From assembly GCA_016710165.1 (NCBI GenBank), contig JADJLJ010000001.1, positions 372,001 to 436,000 on the forward strand: 64,000 bases of DNA, written 5' to 3'. Below are positions 18,886-28,266 of the stretch, one piece after another. This DNA comes from Chitinophagaceae bacterium. GTDB taxonomy: Bacteria; Bacteroidota; Bacteroidia; Chitinophagales; Chitinophagaceae. Position 1 is the stretch's first letter. Every line of letters begins with the position of its first letter. The notes under the pieces were generated by a model that was not told where the DNA came from, made no database searches, and saw nothing but the letters and a program-made list of their open reading frames with translations. The position numbers were made by a program, and so were the translations under genes.

Positions 18886-19155
18886 ATGGTTTATATGATC
18901 ATTGAAAGATTTCACCCGGGTAAAGTAAAAGAACTTTACAAACGCTTTGATGAACGGGGAAGAATGTTGCCCGAAGGCGTACATTATATCAACAGCTGGA
19001 TCAATGAGGAAGTTAGTGTCTGCTACCAGGTAATGGAAAGCAGTTCCGAAGAAAAACTGAAGGAATGGATAAGCCATTGGAATGACCTTGCCGGGTTTGA
19101 AGTGATCCCGGTCATAACATCCGCGGAGGCAAAGGCTAAGGTTTTTACGAAGTAG
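18886..19155 (+). CDS. DUF3303-like small protein
   Basis: 89 residues: MVYMIIERFHPGKVKELYKRF at the start and WNDLAGFEVIPVITSAEA at the end match the pattern of DUF3303/dimeric alpha-beta barrel-like proteins. A ferredoxin-like small-molecule binding role is possible but not shown. It starts 25 bases after the acetyltransferase. Confidence 0.72.
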   Translation: MVYMIIERFHPGKVKELYKRFDERGRMLPEGVHYINSWINEEVSVCYQVMESSSEEKLKEWISHWNDLAGFEVIPVITSAEAKAKVFTK

Positions 19156-19237
19156 AACTACTGTTTTTTTTAATGATCATCCATGCTGCGTTCATTGGCT
19201 TGATTTTTGGGAATTCATTCCGGCTAAAATCCAGTCT

Positions 19238-20224
19238 ATGAGAACCAGTTTCTGCTCACTCATTTTTCTTCCGGGTATTGCACTGATCCTTTTTACCGCC
19301 ACCTCCTGCAGCAAAAACACGGAAGCGGTTCAACCAATGAACACAACGGGTGGTGGGGGAGGAACTGTTTGTTCAGCCACCAAAACAGCGGCAGAGAACA
19401 TCCAGGTATTCCCGGCAGATAATCCATGGAACCAGGATATATCGGCCTCGCCTGTTGACCCGTACAATACACAGATCATTGCAGCCATATCCACGCCGGC
19501 CATAAAAGCAGATTTCGGAAGCGGTCTATGGCAGGGTGCTCCCATTGGTATTCCTTACATAGTGGTATGCGGCAATCAGCCGAAAACGGCCATCCACTTT
19601 ACGGATTATGGCGATGAAAGTGATCCCGGTCCTTACCCGGTTCCGTTGAATGCGCCCATCGAAGGCAATGGCATCGGAGATGCGCATGTGATCGCCCTGG
19701 ATGTTCAGAATAAAATGCTGTATGAACTTTTTAATGCGCATGTCAACGGCAATCACTGGGATGCATCATCGGGCGCTGTCTTTGACCTGAATTCAAACCA
19801 GATGCGCCCCGAAGGATGGACATCCGCCGATGCAGCAGGCCTTCCCATATTTCCGGGCCTTGTACGCTATGATGAAATTGTAAAAGGAGAGATCGATCAT
19901 CCCATACGTTTTACACTGGCGGGTAATAATGTAAAACCTGCCTACATCTACCCGGCCCGCCACAAAGTGAACAGTACCGGCGGACAGTACGCCTTGCCAT
20001 TTGGTGCACGAATAAGATTGAAAGCAGGTTTTGACATCAGCGGGTATTCGGCCACCAACCAGGTCATCCTGCGTGCCATGAAAAAATACGGGCTTATCCT
20101 TGCCGACATTGGCAGTAACCTCTACATAAGCGGCGCCCCCGACGAAAGATGGAATAACGATGACCTGCGCAGGCTTGGCCAGGTACATGGAAGTGACTTT
20201 GAAGTGGTGAAGTTCAATAATTGA
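19238..20224 (+). CDS. Secreted lipoprotein of a conserved uncharacterised family
   Basis: 328 residues with a lipobox ending TATSC and a Gly-rich linker. The mature part carries FPADNPWNQDIS, FTDYGDESDPGPYPVPLNAP, GDAHVIALD, RPEGWTSADAAGLPIFPGLVRYDE and GSNLYISGAPDERW. These conserved strings recur in proteins of many bacterial phyla that I cannot tie to a named activity. The conserved acidic and His residues suggest a hydrolase-like or sugar-binding beta fold, as inference only. Confidence 0.75.
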   Translation: MRTSFCSLIFLPGIALILFTATSCSKNTEAVQPMNTTGGGGGTVCSATKTAAENIQVFPADNPWNQDISASPVDPYNTQIIAAISTPAIKADFGSGLWQGAPIGIPYIVVCGNQPKTAIHFTDYGDESDPGPYPVPLNAPIEGNGIGDAHVIALDVQNKMLYELFNAHVNGNHWDASSGAVFDLNSNQMRPEGWTSADAAGLPIFPGLVRYDEIVKGEIDHPIRFTLAGNNVKPAYIYPARHKVNSTGGQYALPFGARIRLKAGFDISGYSATNQVILRAMKKYGLILADIGSNLYISGAPDERWNNDDLRRLGQVHGSDFEVVKFNN

Positions 20225-20274
20225 GCTTGCAGGTTGTGCCTTAATAAAGTATATTTAACAGGTAAAAACCTCCC

Positions 20275-20493
20275 ATGAAAAAGCAATACATACTGATGCT
20301 GTCAGCCATCTTTTTTGTTTCCGGTGCAAATGCACAGAATATAAAAAGCCAGGTGAAAGATACCGGGAATACATACCGTGCCAATGACCGTCTCAGGAAT
20401 GCAGGGCCTGTGAATGGCAACAAACCCGATTCAGTAAAAAAAATAAAAAGTAAAGCCATGCCGCCCCGCAGCAAATCTTCCGGCGGCAGGTAA
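20275..20493 (+). CDS. Small secreted basic protein
   Basis: 72 residues. A clear signal peptide (MKKQYILMLSAIFFVSGANA, cleavage before Q) and a short mature part rich in K, R, S, N and P, ending MPPRSKSSGGR. No domain recognised; probably periplasmic or surface. Confidence 0.6.
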   Translation: MKKQYILMLSAIFFVSGANAQNIKSQVKDTGNTYRANDRLRNAGPVNGNKPDSVKKIKSKAMPPRSKSSGGR

Positions 20494-20668
20494 CCCTTTC
20501 TTGACCGCCGCTGGGCGGAATGCTTCCGGGTTCTTATTTCCTTTGAAGACCCCACCTTTTATACCAGGGAACAACAATGCCTTACAAACGGGCCGGTAAT
20601 ACCCACAGCTGTCCGGAAGATTTTATAGTTAGTGAAAGAAAAATACCTTATTTTGAAAAGAAAAAAAT

Positions 20669-21472
20669 ATGAAATCAATAGAAGAACTCCAATCCGGTAA
20701 TTCTACTTTTTCAATCAGCGATGCCCTTTCAGAAGGATGGGCCCTGATCTCCAAACACCTGGGATACTATATCCTGGGAGGGATACTGGCCGTTTTCATC
20801 GGCATGGCTGCCGGCATCATCCCCTTTGTAGGAAGCCTGGCCAATAATCTGATCCTGAGTCCCTGCTTTATGGCGGGCGGCATTTACATAACCTGGCGTA
20901 TCTCCAGGGGCATTCCCTGGACAGATTTTGGAGAAATGTTCAAAGGATTCAATTACCTGGCACAGGTCATGGTAAGTTCCCTGATCGAAACAGCGGTGAT
21001 GGTCTTCCTCCTGCTGATGTTCTTCTTTAATCTCATACCACAGATCATGGACCTCATCTCATTGTCGCAAGGCCAGGGTATTTACAGAAACCAGGCCGAG
21101 ATCGAATCGCTGGTAAGGGGGATGTTCCTGAATGCGAGGGTCATCATTATGTTTTTGCTGTTCATGGTTGCTGCCTTGCTCATATCTGTGATCTGGGCAT
21201 TTAAATTACACTTCATCGTTATCTACAAAATGGAAGCCTGGCCTGCCATGGAACTTTCCCGGAAAGTAAGTACAAGGAACCTGCTGCCATTGATCGGGTT
21301 ATTCATTTTGCTGGGCATCATCATACTGATCAGCGCCCTGCCATGCGGAATAGGATTGTTATTCAGTCTGCCCCTGTCGATCGGCGCCGTTTACAGCGCC
21401 TTTGCACAGATCACGCAGTGCAATCAGCCCGACGAGATCGAATTGGATTATACAGGTGAAAGAACCGTATAA
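20669..21472 (+). CDS. Integral membrane protein, DUF975/DUF2189-like
   Basis: 267 residues: a short soluble N-terminus (FSISDALSEGWALISKHLGYY, a pattern common to this class), then about six membrane helices with small polar loops and the IPFVGSLANNLILSP turn, and a C-terminal acidic tail. No transporter or enzyme motif is visible. Proteins of this architecture are often mislabelled; function unknown. Confidence 0.75.
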   Translation: MKSIEELQSGNSTFSISDALSEGWALISKHLGYYILGGILAVFIGMAAGIIPFVGSLANNLILSPCFMAGGIYITWRISRGIPWTDFGEMFKGFNYLAQVMVSSLIETAVMVFLLLMFFFNLIPQIMDLISLSQGQGIYRNQAEIESLVRGMFLNARVIIMFLLFMVAALLISVIWAFKLHFIVIYKMEAWPAMELSRKVSTRNLLPLIGLFILLGIIILISALPCGIGLLFSLPLSIGAVYSAFAQITQCNQPDEIELDYTGERTV

Positions 21473-21500
21473 GAGTTACAAGCCATCGCCTGAAAATTAC

Positions 21501-21532
21501 ATGCGTCCTTTATCCGAATAAAGTAAACGCAT
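21501..21532 (+). promoter_or_regulatory. Two-arm inverted repeat before the dienelactone hydrolase gene
   Basis: ATGCGT (21501-21506) pairs with ACGCAT (21527-21532) and CTTTAT (21508-21513) with ATAAAG (21518-21523), loop CCGA. It lies 26 bases upstream of the ATG and just before TAACTTTA, a -7-like box; it could be an operator or a leader hairpin. Confidence 0.4.
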
Positions 21533-21557
21533 TTTCTAACTTTAAAAGAAAACGAAT

Positions 21558-22409
21558 ATGGATCAGCGTATCATTAATCTCTACGACGATTATACCCATA
21601 TCCCTTTAACAAGAAGTGAATTCATCAGCCGCCTGGTCCTATTAACAGGCAGCCTTACCGCAGCCATGTCGGTGCTTCCCATGATTGAAGTGAATGCCGC
21701 CGGCATGAAGGTCACCAGTGACGAAGACCTGTTTACGGAAAGGATCAGTTATCCGGGCGTGCCACAGAACATGCAGGCCTATGTGGCCCGGCCAAAAGCA
21801 GAAAATAAATATCCGGCAGTGATCGTGATCCATGAGAACAGGGGCTTGAATGCACACATTGAAGATGTGGCCCGCCGTGCTGCCCGGGAAGGTTTTTTGG
21901 CCATTGCACCCAATGCCTTATCAGCCATCGGCGCTGCTCCTGCCAACGAGGATGAGGCCCGCCAAAAATTCCAGGAGCTGAAGGCAGAGAATAACCTGCA
22001 GAATTTCATCAATGTGTATGATTACCTGGGTACCCGTAAAGATTATAATGGCAGTGCCGGCTGTGTAGGATTTTGCTGGGGCGGCGCCATGAGTAATAAC
22101 CTTGCTGTAAAATTACCGGGTCTGAAGGCGGCGGTTGCTTTTTATGGAAGGCAGGCGGCGGCTGAAGATGTGGTCAATATAAAAGCGGCTGTACAACTTC
22201 ATTATGCAAGCCTTGATGAAAGGGTGAATGCGGGCATTGCTGCTTATGAAGAAGCGCTGAAGAAGAATAATACCCGCTACGAATTGTACATGTACGAAGG
22301 GGCCAACCATGCATTTCACAACGACACGGCGCCCACCCGCTACAATGAAGCCGCAGCAAAACTTGCCTGGCAACGGACCATAGCGTTCTTCAAAAAGCAC
22401 CTCGGGTAA
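21558..22409 (+). CDS. Dienelactone hydrolase family alpha/beta-hydrolase (YghX-like)
   Basis: 283 residues. The N-terminal 50 residues contain a hydrophobic export-like stretch (LVLLTGSLTAAMSVLPMIEVNA). The hydrolase core shows PAVIVIHENRGLN, the nucleophile Cys in GFCWGG, the acid in YASLDERV and the His in EGANHAFHND, i.e. the Cys-Asp-His triad of dienelactone hydrolases. The family opens lactone or ester bonds; physiological substrate unknown. It precedes an exported threonine-aldolase-like gene by 36 bases. Confidence 0.88.
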   Translation: MDQRIINLYDDYTHIPLTRSEFISRLVLLTGSLTAAMSVLPMIEVNAAGMKVTSDEDLFTERISYPGVPQNMQAYVARPKAENKYPAVIVIHENRGLNAHIEDVARRAAREGFLAIAPNALSAIGAAPANEDEARQKFQELKAENNLQNFINVYDYLGTRKDYNGSAGCVGFCWGGAMSNNLAVKLPGLKAAVAFYGRQAAAEDVVNIKAAVQLHYASLDERVNAGIAAYEEALKKNNTRYELYMYEGANHAFHNDTAPTRYNEAAAKLAWQRTIAFFKKHLG

Positions 22410-22445
22410 ACAACCGTTTTTCCTGATCATTTAATATTTTGAAAC

Positions 22446-23624
22446 ATGTCTTCCTCCAGCAGAAGAAATTTCTTGAAACTATCCGGGCTTTCCGTCCTTC
22501 CGGCCCTGGTACCTGCCGGGGATCTGTTTGCCAGGGAAAGGATCACCAGCCAGCCTGTATGGGATGAACCGGTAGTTAAATTTTTTGGCGACGGGGAAAT
22601 GTTTGAACCGGCTGCTTACATCGATATACTGAAACAGGTAAATACCAATGCAGCCATTGTTCGGGACCGGTACGGAACGGATGGGGCAGTGGCGGCATTG
22701 GAAAAGAAATTTGAAGAGATCACCGGGAAAGAGAAAGCCATCTTCATGCCCACGGGCACCATGGCTAACCAACTGGCCCTCTCGGTGCTGAGCGGTGAAA
22801 ACACCAAAGTGTTTGTCCAGGACCTCAGCCATGTATACCGTGATGAAGCCGATGCCGCACAATCTGTTTTTCAAAAAAGACTGATGCCCCTGGCCAAAGA
22901 GGAAACCTGCTTTACCGCAGATGAATTGAAGCGGGCTGTTGAATCACTGGGTGAACAGGAAGTTTTTAGATCAGGTATCGGTGCTGTATGCATCGAAAAC
23001 CCCGTACGCCGTGCCGAAGGGAGAATGGTATCGCTGGAAGAAATAAAAAAGATCAGCGAATACTGCCGTGCCAATAATATCCGGCTGCACCTGGATGGCG
23101 CAAGGATATATATGGCGGCTGCCTGGTCGGGTGTAAGTATAAAAGAATATGCATCTTATTTTGATACGGTCTATATTTCCCTGTACAAATACCTGGGCGC
23201 TGCAGCAGGGGCTGTACTTTGCGGGGATAAGAACGTAATTGAAAAAATGCCGCATCTTATCAAGATCCACGGCGGAAGCATGTACAGCAACTGGACCAAT
23301 GCCGCCATGGCGCTGCACCGGCTGGAAGGCTTTGAAAAAAGATTGCAAAATGCAGTTGCAAAAGCTTCGGAGTTATTTACTGCACTGAATAAGATACCCG
23401 GCATTACTGTTTCTGCCTTGAATGCCGGCACCAATATATACCAGCTTCAATTGGGTAAAGAAGTGGAGGGTAAAAAAATGGTGACCACATTGCGTAACAC
23501 ATACAATATCCGGATGCCGTTCCCCGACAGCAAAAATAAAATAATGATCACCGTGAATGAGACCCTGCTCTACCGGGATAATGATCTCCTTGCAGAAGGA
23601 TTTAAAAAAGCCGTTGCCTCATAG
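22446..23624 (+). CDS. Threonine-aldolase-family PLP enzyme with Tat-type signal
   Basis: 392 residues. The N-terminus SSSRRNFLKLSGLSVLPAL has the twin-arginine pattern, so export to the periplasm already folded with PLP is likely. The fold-type I core shows MPTGTMANQLAL, LHLDGARIY (PLP-binding Asp and Arg) and the Schiff-base Lys in YISLYKYLGA. Beta-eliminating lyases of this group cleave L-threonine or related beta-hydroxy amino acids. A second, cytosolic paralogue lies at 58012-59031. An exported member is unusual; substrate unknown. Confidence 0.85.
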   Translation: MSSSSRRNFLKLSGLSVLPALVPAGDLFARERITSQPVWDEPVVKFFGDGEMFEPAAYIDILKQVNTNAAIVRDRYGTDGAVAALEKKFEEITGKEKAIFMPTGTMANQLALSVLSGENTKVFVQDLSHVYRDEADAAQSVFQKRLMPLAKEETCFTADELKRAVESLGEQEVFRSGIGAVCIENPVRRAEGRMVSLEEIKKISEYCRANNIRLHLDGARIYMAAAWSGVSIKEYASYFDTVYISLYKYLGAAAGAVLCGDKNVIEKMPHLIKIHGGSMYSNWTNAAMALHRLEGFEKRLQNAVAKASELFTALNKIPGITVSALNAGTNIYQLQLGKEVEGKKMVTTLRNTYNIRMPFPDSKNKIMITVNETLLYRDNDLLAEGFKKAVAS

Positions 23625-23667
23625 ATTTCACACTGTTTGGCTTAACTTTATATTTAAATGGAAATAT

Positions 23668-24039
23668 ATGAAATCCCTTTTCAGCTTATTGCTTTTTAAC
23701 CTGGTTGGATTCGCTGCTTTCAGTCAATCAGCCGCAGTGAAAAAAACAGTTCCCGATCCCGATAAAAAGGTCCAGACCGTGGAAGCCTCCTGTGGTAAAT
23801 GCAAATTCGGACTGCCGGGCAATACCTGTGACCTGGCCGTTCGGATCGACGGCAAGGCATATTACGTGGATGGTGCTGCCATTGATGACTTTGGTGATGC
23901 ACATGCGCATGATGGTTTTTGTAATTCTATACGGAAAGCCGAAGTGCAGGGAGACCTGGCGGATAACCGGTTCAACGTAAGTTATTTCAAACTTCTGCCG
24001 GAGCAAAAAAAGAAAAAAGCCAAAAAGCAGCAGGACTGA
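23668..24039 (+). CDS. DUF6370-family secreted protein
   Basis: 123 residues starting MKSLFSLLLFNLVGFAAFSQ, a signal peptide. The mature part has VEASCGKCKFGLPGNTCDLAV, a Cys-rich possible metal or disulfide site, then IDGKAYYVDG and DDFGDAHAHDGFCNSIRKAEVQG with three His and several Asp. This is the DUF6370 pattern; metal binding is inferred. The C-terminus is a Lys run. It ends directly against the converging mscS-type gene. Confidence 0.8.
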   Translation: MKSLFSLLLFNLVGFAAFSQSAAVKKTVPDPDKKVQTVEASCGKCKFGLPGNTCDLAVRIDGKAYYVDGAAIDDFGDAHAHDGFCNSIRKAEVQGDLADNRFNVSYFKLLPEQKKKKAKKQQD

Positions 24040-25074
24040 TCAGTCTGGCTGTGATCCGTCTTTCATAATATACACTGATTGCACAGGCAAAGGCATTTTA
24101 ATGCCTTCCCGCCGGAAGCGGTGCTGCAATTTTTTTATGAATTCGTGCCGCACACGGAATTTGAATGAATATTCGGATACCCGTAGAATGGCCCGGACGT
24201 TCACCCGGTTGTCTCCCACGGCAAAAAAGCGTATCACCGGCTCAAAATCCTTCAGGCCGCCTTCTGTTTCTTTTAAGGTATCACTGATGACTTCCCGGGT
24301 GATCCCTTCCACCAGGTCAAGATCATTTTCATAGCTTACCCCAAACTCCACCGAAAAAGAAAGTTCCCTGTCGGGTAAATAAAAATTGGTAACGATCATA
24401 TCGGCCAGTTTCGAATTCGGAACGATGACAATATGGTCCGCTTCGCCGCGGATGGTGGTGCTGCGCCAGGTGATGTCTTCAATAAAACCTTCTTCACCGG
24501 ATGCCAGTTTTACAAAATCACCGGGATTGAGCTTGCCCGAGGCGATCATCTGAAGCCCGGCAAATAAATTGGAAAGCGTGGGCTGTAAGGCAAGTGCTAC
24601 GGCCAGTCCGCCCACCCCCAATGCAGTGAGCATGGGCGTGATGGAAATGCCCTGTGATTGCAGTATGATCAACAGCCCGATGACGTAAATAATGATGCGG
24701 ACGATATTGCCAATAATAGAGGAAGAAGGAATAATAGTATCCGAATGGGAAGATTTTATCCGTATCATTCCCGAAATGACCTTGGCAGTGATCAACGTAA
24801 ATGAGAAAATGAAAAAGATAAGCAGCCCGTTGAATATCCGGTCGTGGTATTGCGCTTCCATCTCAATACGCCGCAGGCCTGAATAAAGGCCCAGGGCCAC
24901 AAACCAGGGGATGACCCAGTTGCGGATGGTATTAATGATCAGGTCATCCGATTTAATAGAGGTTTTTGATGCCAGCCTTGCAACCAGGGGCATCACCAGC
25001 TTGTAAATGACAAAACCGGCTGCCAAACCGCCAAGTATATACATGGATAATTCCAGGATCTCTTTCTCAGTCAT
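24040..25074 (-). CDS. MscS-family mechanosensitive ion channel
   Basis: 344 residues. Four to five N-terminal membrane helices lead to the pore-lining helix with ALGVGGLAVALALQPTLSNLFAG, the Gly/Ala packing segment of MscS, then the beta domain (PGDFVKL, GEEGFIEDITWRSTTIR, VPNSKLAD) and the alpha/beta C-terminal domain. It should open on membrane tension and release solutes after osmotic downshock. Confidence 0.92.
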   Translation of the reverse strand: MTEKEILELSMYILGGLAAGFVIYKLVMPLVARLASKTSIKSDDLIINTIRNWVIPWFVALGLYSGLRRIEMEAQYHDRIFNGLLIFFIFSFTLITAKVISGMIRIKSSHSDTIIPSSSIIGNIVRIIIYVIGLLIILQSQGISITPMLTALGVGGLAVALALQPTLSNLFAGLQMIASGKLNPGDFVKLASGEEGFIEDITWRSTTIRGEADHIVIVPNSKLADMIVTNFYLPDRELSFSVEFGVSYENDLDLVEGITREVISDTLKETEGGLKDFEPVIRFFAVGDNRVNVRAILRVSEYSFKFRVRHEFIKKLQHRFRREGIKMPLPVQSVYIMKDGSQPD

Positions 25075-25100
25075 GCACCGGGATGTTTAAAACCGTTACA

Positions 25101-25108
25101 CAAATCTA
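25101..25108 (-). promoter_or_regulatory. -7 box of the mscS-type gene
   Basis: TAGATTTG on the minus strand, an exact TAnnTTTG, 26 bases upstream of the start codon. Confidence 0.5.
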
Positions 25109-25207
25109 ACTCATAACGGATTCTTTTTACCATGGGTAAACCTCTTTTTAAAAAATAACGCTCCGTGTCAATAAATGCCTATTTTGGTATCCAAAATTCA
25201 AAAAAAT

Positions 25208-27927
25208 ATGGTTGCCAGGAGACTTATTTACCTTTTGTTGCTGCTCTGCTTTGCAGTGAACCCATCTACTGCACAAAAAATACCAACACCCAAAGAACAT
25301 TTTGGTTTCAACATAGGGGATAACTACCAGCTGGCAACGTTTACCCAAACAGAAGCTTATTTTAAAAAACTGGCGCCGCTTCCGGCCGTGCAAAATATAC
25401 GGTGATCGGTAAGACCGAAGAAGGGCGGGACCAGTTCATGCTGATCGTTACGTCGCCCCAAAACCTGAATAAACTGGAGCAGTACAAACAGATCGCACAA
25501 AAAATGGGCAATGCCGATGTAAGCATGGAAGAGGCAAAACAAATGGCCAAAGAAGGCAAAGCGGTTGTCTGGATCGATGGGGGACTGCATGCCACCGAAA
25601 CGGTAGGCATACACCAGCTCATTGAAACGGCATACCAGTTGCTGAGCAGGAATGATGAAGAGACCATGCGCATACTGGATGATGTGATCATACTGATGAC
25701 GCATGCCAACCCCGACGGACAGGAACTGGTAAGCAATTGGTACATGCGTGACAGCGTGCCTGCGAAACGAAGTATGGCAAACCTGCCCAGGCTGTATGAA
25801 AAGTATGCCGGGCATGATAATAACCGGGATTTTTATAAACTCAACCTGAAGGAATCACAAAACATTGCCCGGCAGCTATTCGTGGAATGGATCCCGCAAA
25901 TCATGTATAACCATCACCAGTCGGGGCCGGCAGGTTCTGTTGTGGCCGGGCCGCCATACCGGGACCCTTTCAATTATGTTTTTGACCCGTTGATCATCAC
26001 CGGGCTTGATGCAGTAGGTGCTGCCATGCAAAACCGCCTGAATGCTGAAGCCAAACCGGGTTTCACCAGCAAGGCAGGGTCTGTTTTTTCAACCTGGTAT
26101 AATGGGGGCTTACGTACCACCACCTATTTCCATAACATGATCGGCCTGTTGACAGAGATCATTGGCAACCCCGCCCCGTCAGAGATCCCGCTTGTTACCG
26201 GCAGGCTGATCCCAAATGCGGCAACGCCCAACCCGGTCACCCCACAGAAATGGCTGTTCCGCCAGTCAATCGATTATTCTGTTTCGCTGAACTATGCCGT
26301 ATTGAATTATGCTTCCCGTAACCGCGATGACCTGTTATACAACATATACCGGATGGGAAGGAATTCCATCGAAAAAGGGAATAAAGATACCTGGTCCTTA
26401 TCACCATCGAGGATAGAAGAGATGAACAGGCTGTACCAGGATTCACTTAAACGGGCGAACCGTACCGCTACCGGGACTGTGCCGGTCAGGTTCTATGATT
26501 CCGTAATGAAAAATCCTGCTTTTAAAGATGCAAGGGGGTATATCATACCGGCTGATCAACCCGATCTTGCCACGGCAGTTGAATTTCTGAATGCACTCAT
26601 TAAAACAGGTGTGGTTGTGCAAAAAGCAACAACTGATTTTATGGTTGCCGGGAAAAAGTATCCGGCTGGTTCATACATCATCAAGACAAACCAGGCTTTC
26701 CGGCCGCATATCCTGGATATGTTCGAACCGCAGGACCATCCGAATGACTTTCAATATCCCGGCGGACCACCCGTGCCCCCGTACGATGCAGCCGGTTGGA
26801 CCCTGGCTTACCAGATGGGTGTGCAGTTTGACAGGGTGATGGAAGGATTTGACGGGCCGTTTGAATCAAACCCAAGAGGAGCCTTACTTGCATTGAGTGG
26901 TTCGGTTGTATCATCTGCCGGAGGGCATTTGCTGGATGCCCGGGCCAATCAGTCTTTTAAGGCGGTGAATATTTTATTGAACAACGGTGTGGAAGTATAC
27001 CGCATTTCCGGTAACACAGAAAATAACATGGGTTCATTTTACATTCCTCCGGGGAGCAGATCAAGATCTGTCATTGATAAAATTGCCCGGGAGAACAGTG
27101 TGCATTTTTCAGCCGTTTCAAAAAAACCTTCTTCATTGATAAAAATCAAAAGGGCAAGGATCGCTTTATGGGATACATACGGGGGTTCCATGCCCTCCGG
27201 ATGGGTTCGCTGGATGATGGAACAGTTCAATTACAGCTTTGACGTCATTTACCCCAAAGGGATCGATAGCGGTAACCTAAGATCGGGATACGATGTTATC
27301 ATTTTTGTTGGAGGAGCCATTCCGGGTACCGGCAGCCGGGGTTTTGCAATGGGAGGAAGGGGAACAGCTGACAGCATGATCCCCCCGCAATTCAGGGCAA
27401 TGACGGGACGTATCACCGTAGAAAGATCCATTCCCCAATTAAAGAGTTTCATGGAACAGGGAGGTTCTGTTATTACCATCGGGAGCAGTACCCAGTTGGC
27501 TTACCATCTTAAGTTACCGGTCACCGATGCCATGGTGGAGGTAGAAAACGGTGCCGAGAGGTCGTTGACCAGGGAAAAATATTTTACGCCCGGAAGTATT
27601 TTGAAAGTAACCACAGATAACCAGCAGATGACCGCGGCAGGAATGGCAAAAGAAACAGATGTTTATTTTGACAACAGCCCGGTATTTCGCCTTAATCCCG
27701 ATGCGGTCAGCAGCGGAACCATAAGACCGCTTGCCTGGTTTACCGCCGATAAACCACTTAGAAGCGGCTGGGCATGGGGACAGGCTTATTTAAAGAACGG
27801 GATCGTGGCTTTTGAAGCGAATATCGGAAAAGGGAAACTGTATGCTTTTGGGCCGGAAATCACTTTCCGGGCGCAATCGTACGGCACATTTAAATTCCTT
27901 TTTAACCAGTTGTATAATTATCAATAG
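25208..27927 (+). CDS. M14-family zinc carboxypeptidase, exported (frameshift near residue 57)
   Basis: MVARRLIYLLLLLCFAVNPSTAQ is a signal peptide. The frame stops at 25403, while the next frame reads AASGRAKYTVIGKTEEGRDQ if one G is restored in GGCGCCGC near 25374-25380, giving a protein of about 906 residues. The zinc site starts with H63 and E66 in GGLHATETVG (numbered from 25402), with a later His-rich NHHQ that may give the third ligand. The C-terminal 300 residues look like a class-I glutamine-amidotransferase-like fold common in these large M14 proteins. Role: periplasmic peptide trimming. Confidence 0.87.
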
Positions 27928-28021
27928 TGGGGATTGCAGAAAGCAGACAGGCCAATTTTTTATTCCAAAATTTGAATTATTGGATTATAAATTGTAAACT
28001 TATATCCTAAAACCCCAAAAA

Positions 28022-28246
28022 ATGAGTAAAAACACCAAAATTTTCCTGCCATTAATGATTGTGGCCTTTTTATTTGTGTCCCTTGTTGTGACCAGTTGCA
28101 ATAACAGCGGCGACAAAAAAGATGAGGCCCCTAAAGATTCTGTCAGCACTGAAAAACAAATGGAAGCTGCACCTGCTGCTCCTGCCGTGCCTGATACAAC
28201 AAAAAGGGATACTGCTGCAACAAGGCCCACGCCGGGTGGTGCATAG
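28022..28246 (+). CDS. Small lipoprotein, Ala/Pro/Thr-rich
   Basis: 74 residues with a lipobox ending LVVTSC. The mature part (NNSGDKKDEAPKDSVSTEKQ ... AAPAAPAVPDTTKRD) is disordered and charged. No domain recognised. Confidence 0.65.
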   Translation: MSKNTKIFLPLMIVAFLFVSLVVTSCNNSGDKKDEAPKDSVSTEKQMEAAPAAPAVPDTTKRDTAATRPTPGGA

Positions 28247-28266
28247 TGGCAGGATGACAGCCGGCC

